Assembly: GCA_043802345.1 (NCBI GenBank)
Contig: JAZDLC010000475.1
Span: 1 to 9,110 of the forward strand
Direction of reading: 5' to 3'
Origin: JAZDLC01 sp043802345
Lineage (GTDB): Bacteria > Planctomycetota > B15-G4 > JADJEK01
Length of the DNA: 9,110 nt
The notes under the pieces are model-generated. The model saw only the letters and a list, made by a program, of their open reading frames with translations. It was not told the DNA's origin and made no database searches. Shown here in pieces: positions 6,661-9,110 of the stretch (position 1 is the first letter of the stretch; every line of letters starts with the position of its first letter). Both the position numbers and the translations under genes were made by a program.

Positions 6661-8154
6661 CTGCTTCACCCGCTTCACGAGCAGGGAGAACATGCGGCTC
6701 ACCAGCTGCGGCCGCTCCAGGTAGAGGTTTTCGCGCTCTCCGCGGTCGGTGCCGAGATCGTAGAGTTGCCCGTACGGGCCCTCCCTCTCCGGCTGAACCC
6801 AGACTGGCGGGGTGAAGCCGCCCGAGCCGAGCCCGGCGATCAGCTTCCAGTCACCGAGCCGAAGGGCGAACATGCCGTCGTACGAATGGAGCACCAGATC
6901 AGTCCTCTCGCGCGCGTCGTTCCCCGTGAGAGTGGAGAGGAAGCTGACCGAATCCTCCGCCTCCCCCTCCGCGATCGGATGCCCCACGAGTTCCGCGAGA
7001 GTCGCGTACAGGTCGTTCAGCCCCACGAGAGCCGCGCGGATTTCGTTTGGCGCGATCCTACCGGGCCAACGCGAGATCAACGGAATCCGGTGCCCCCCCT
7101 CCCAGATATCACCTTTCATGCCACGGTACCCGAGATGGGAATCATGGCCGTATTCGGCCACGTCCTGTTGCCGCCAGTGGGCACCGTTGTCGGACGTGAA
7201 CAGGACCAATGTCTCCTCGGCCATCCCGGTGCGCTCCAGGGTGGCGAGCAGCAGTCCCACGGACTGGTCGACCTGCGCCACGAAATCGCCGTAGTAGCCG
7301 GCCTTGCTCTTGCCGATGTTCTCCTTCGTGGGGACCCACGGGGTGTGCGGAGCCGTCAGCGAGAAGAAGAGGAAGAACGGATCGTCCTTCCCCTCGTCCG
7401 CGAAGGCGCGGAGCAACTCCACCGCCCGCCGGGTCAGCTCCGGCATGACCTCCTCGTGCGAGAAGTCGGGCGCGATCGGGCCGGCCCGCCAGAAGCCTCC
7501 CCCTCCGGCCCAGCGCCGCGCACTCCCCGGCGTGATCTTCGTGGCGGCCTGGACGACATGGTCCCCCTCGATATAGACGTAGGGCGGGACGTCCAGGGCC
7601 GAGGGGACACCGAACACATGGTCGAAACCAACGGTGTGGGGACCGGCGTCAAACGGTTTGGAGAAGTCGGTCTTCCGGCCCGGCTGCGCCGGATCGAATG
7701 ATCCCAGCCCGAGGTGCCACTTGCCGATCATCGCGGTGCGATACCCGTGCTTCTTCAGCATCGAGGCGAGCGTCTCCCGGCCCGGCTCGATCAGCAGCCG
7801 GTCATCCCCCCAGAGAACGCCCCGCTTCATGCGCGATCGAAACGAGTAGCGCCCGGTCAGCAGGCCGTACCGCGACGGTGAGCAGACAGCGGCCGGTGAG
7901 TGGGCGTCGACGTACCGGACTCCCTCCGCGGCGAGCCGGTCCAGAATCGGGGTGGGGATCCTGGAATCGGGGTTGTAGCAGCCGACGTCCCCGATCCCCA
8001 TGTCATCCGCCAGGATCAGCAGCACGTTGGGGCGGGCGGGCGGCGCGTTCCCGTCACCTTCCGTCCGCTCATCCGCCTGGAGCGCCCCCGAGAAGAGCGG
8101 CAGCAGGCAGAGCATCCAGTGCGGAACACGGAAGAGGCAGCGGAGTCGCGTCAT
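6655..8154 (-). CDS. Secreted arylsulfatase-type sulfatase (formylglycine-dependent)
   Basis: Hydrolyses sulfate esters, probably on sulfated polysaccharides or small aryl sulfates, outside the cytoplasm. The protein has 499 residues from the ATG at 8154, with GGAGAG about 10 bases upstream. Residues 1-27 look like a signal peptide ending near ALQA. The N-terminal NVLLILADDMGIGD carries metal ligands Asp50 and Asp51. The sulfatase signature CSPSRYGLLTGR places the Cys91 that is converted to formylglycine, with Arg95. GKWHLG gives Lys145 and His147, TAPHTPW gives His270, TSDNG gives Asp322 and Asn323, and RGMKGDIWEGG gives Lys347. All expected active-site residues are present and the length is normal. 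The Cys-type signature needs a formylglycine-generating enzyme or anaerobic maturase, which is not in this window. Such enzymes are numerous in planctomycetes. The exact substrate cannot be told. Confidence 0.95.
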   Translation of the reverse strand: MTRLRCLFRVPHWMLCLLPLFSGALQADERTEGDGNAPPARPNVLLILADDMGIGDVGCYNPDSRIPTPILDRLAAEGVRYVDAHSPAAVCSPSRYGLLTGRYSFRSRMKRGVLWGDDRLLIEPGRETLASMLKKHGYRTAMIGKWHLGLGSFDPAQPGRKTDFSKPFDAGPHTVGFDHVFGVPSALDVPPYVYIEGDHVVQAATKITPGSARRWAGGGGFWRAGPIAPDFSHEEVMPELTRRAVELLRAFADEGKDDPFFLFFSLTAPHTPWVPTKENIGKSKAGYYGDFVAQVDQSVGLLLATLERTGMAEETLVLFTSDNGAHWRQQDVAEYGHDSHLGYRGMKGDIWEGGHRIPLISRWPGRIAPNEIRAALVGLNDLYATLAELVGHPIAEGEAEDSVSFLSTLTGNDARERTDLVLHSYDGMFALRLGDWKLIAGLGSGGFTPPVWVQPEREGPYGQLYDLGTDRGERENLYLERPQLVSRMFSLLVKRVKQN

Positions 8155-8201
8155 CCGCGCCAGTCTCTCCCATCCGCGGTCCCAATGGAAGGGCGCCGAA
8201 C

Positions 8202-8238
8202 ATCCACACCCGGTGAAAATCTTCCACCGGGTGTGGAT
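8202..8238 (-). terminator. Perfect 14-bp hairpin after the HEAT-repeat gene
   Basis: ATCCACACCCGGTG (8202-8215) and CACCGGGTGTGGAT (8225-8238) form a perfect 14-bp stem around a 9-base loop. It starts 1 base beyond the stop codon of the HEAT-repeat gene and lies before the sulfatase start, where a terminator would be expected. No U-run follows on either strand, so it is not a textbook intrinsic terminator; it may also protect the mRNA 3' end. The rest of the 85-base spacer shows nothing else clear. Confidence 0.55.
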
Positions 8239-8239
8239 C

Positions 8240-9094
8240 TCAGAAGAGGCCGAGGATCTCGATCTGGATCGAGAGCGGAAGCATGTAGTTCGAGCCCATG
8301 GCCAGGTCCGCGTGCCAGGGCAGCCAGCGACCCTCCGCCAGGACTCCCAGAGCGGTGCAGGCGTTGCGCCGTTCCAGCGAGTTCCGGTCCTTGGCCGCCA
8401 TTTTCAGCACCGCGTCCAGACCGGCCGGATCGCGCAAGGTCGCCAGCGACCAGGCGAGCGAGGTGGAGGTCACACCGTCGCCGGCCTCATTCAGGCTCTC
8501 CACCAGTTTCAGCGCCGCGGTCGTGTCTCCCATCAGCCCGAGTCCGTTGACGATCTCGATGCGGAGCGCCGGATCGAGATTCCCTTCCAGCGCCTCTCGC
8601 AGATCGTCCCGGGCCGGCATGAACCGCAGCAGGCCGAGAGCGACCGCCAGATGCCCGCGCAGCTCCGCATCGTTCGACTGTTGGAAGAGGTTCCTGAGGT
8701 CCGGCCCGGCGGCGTCGGTCCGCAGCAGGCCGAGGGCCAGGGCCAGCGCGCCCTGAAAATCCGGGTTCCGATGCCGGCGTAGGAGATCCAGGAGTTCTGC
8801 GCCCAGACGTGGACGCGTCGCGGAATCGCCGGGATACGCGGCCCCCAGCAGGCCGACCGCCAGCGCTACGAACGGGATGTCGGAAGCCTGCCTCGGATCG
8901 ACCAACTGCCCCGAGAGAAAAGAGAGGATCTGCTCCGCCGAGGCCGAGACATCCTCCGCCCCGGCCACGGAACGTGCCGCAATCTGGGACAGTGCCATGT
9001 ACGAGAACTGACGCAAGGAGGCGTCAGCGATTATAATAAACCCCCAACGGATTTTTCTGCATGTGCTGCCTACATGAAAAATGTCATCAGCCAT
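8240..9094 (-). CDS. HEAT-repeat protein, probably a 5'-truncated or rearranged copy
   Basis: A helical-repeat scaffold protein of 284 residues from the ATG at 9094. The repeat core is very regular. The motif ALGLLR and its variants recur with the central Gly/Ala at 122, 154, 186, 218 and 250, an exact 32-residue period, plus a more distant unit at 81. The end (LGVLAEGRWLPWHADLAMGSNY, then IEILGLF) resembles the C-terminus of larger planctomycete HEAT-repeat proteins that finish in a short Leu-rich tail. Those proteins are usually longer and exported, yet here the first 25 or so residues come from AT-rich DNA, show no signal peptide, and are preceded in frame by TAA at 9104-9106. The sequence becomes repeat-like only from about DASLRQFSYMAL. 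I infer that the 5' part has been lost or replaced. Alternatively it is a short cytoplasmic homologue starting at the ATG at 8998. No catalytic function is expected. Confidence 0.7.
   Translation of the reverse strand: MADDIFHVGSTCRKIRWGFIIIADASLRQFSYMALSQIAARSVAGAEDVSASAEQILSFLSGQLVDPRQASDIPFVALAVGLLGAAYPGDSATRPRLGAELLDLLRRHRNPDFQGALALALGLLRTDAAGPDLRNLFQQSNDAELRGHLAVALGLLRFMPARDDLREALEGNLDPALRIEIVNGLGLMGDTTAALKLVESLNEAGDGVTSTSLAWSLATLRDPAGLDAVLKMAAKDRNSLERRNACTALGVLAEGRWLPWHADLAMGSNYMLPLSIQIEILGLF
9008..9027. promoter_or_regulatory. Perfect 7-bp hairpin near the 5' end of the HEAT-repeat frame
   Basis: CTGACGC (9008-9014) and GCGTCAG (9021-9027) flank a 6-base loop, next to a minus-strand TATAAT (in 9030-9036). 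If translation starts at 8998, this would be a 5' leader hairpin behind a -10 box; no matching -35 was found. If translation starts at 9094 it is simply coding sequence. Confidence 0.25.
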
Positions 9095-9110
9095 TTTCAC
9101 CAATTATGTC

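Noticed and set aside
5770..7701. A 643-codon open frame on the plus strand
   Set aside because: It lies antisense to the well-supported aminotransferase and sulfatase genes, is rich in Arg, Pro and Gly, and has no recognisable domain; long antisense frames are common in GC-rich DNA.
9030..9036. Minus-strand TATAAT as a real promoter
   Set aside because: No -35 element was found at a suitable distance, and AT-rich DNA gives such matches by chance; not listed as a promoter on its own.

Overview
This is a GC-rich bacterial window, fully packed with genes on both strands. It holds eight protein genes and no rRNA, tRNA, CRISPR array, integrase or transposase that I can recognise. The gene mix suggests a Planctomycetota-like or related environmental bacterium. 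The clues are a secreted formylglycine-type sulfatase, a regular HEAT-repeat protein of a kind common in planctomycetes, a Spy-like protein with a glycine-only tail, and small uncharacterised lipoproteins. This taxonomic guess is inference from gene types, not from a marker gene.

Layout. Positions 32-1318 (+) encode a membrane-anchored HtrA/Deg-type serine protease with one PDZ domain. It converges, with a 4-base gap, on 1323-2531 (-), an N6-adenine DNA methyltransferase of the Eco57I/TaqI-like type. A 73-base divergent spacer separates that gene from 2605-3789 (+), a second methyltransferase of the TSPPY type, probably cytosine-N4. No restriction endonuclease is present. After a 186-base leader with two adjacent hairpins comes 3976-4728 (+), an exported coiled-coil Spy/CpxP-like protein. 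It converges on 4747-5241 (-), a small lipoprotein preceded by a degenerate CGTTGT/ACGA repeat tract. Then, all on the minus strand, come an ArgD/LysJ-type PLP aminotransferase (5425-6621), a secreted sulfatase (6655-8154) that may be co-transcribed with it, and a HEAT-repeat protein (8240-9094). The HEAT gene ends in a perfect 14-bp hairpin, and its 5' end runs into AT-rich DNA and an in-frame stop.

How the genes work together. The window looks like ordinary chromosome with several independent units rather than one pathway. The protease, Spy-like protein and lipoprotein are all envelope proteins, and the sulfatase degrades sulfated glycans outside the cytoplasm. The aminotransferase serves arginine or lysine synthesis. 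The methyltransferase pair is the most accessory-like part. I do not see convincing evidence of an undescribed multi-gene system. The points most worth a second look are the paired methyltransferases without a nuclease, the switch-like leader upstream of the Spy-like gene, the ACGA-type repeat tract, and the apparently truncated HEAT-repeat gene.
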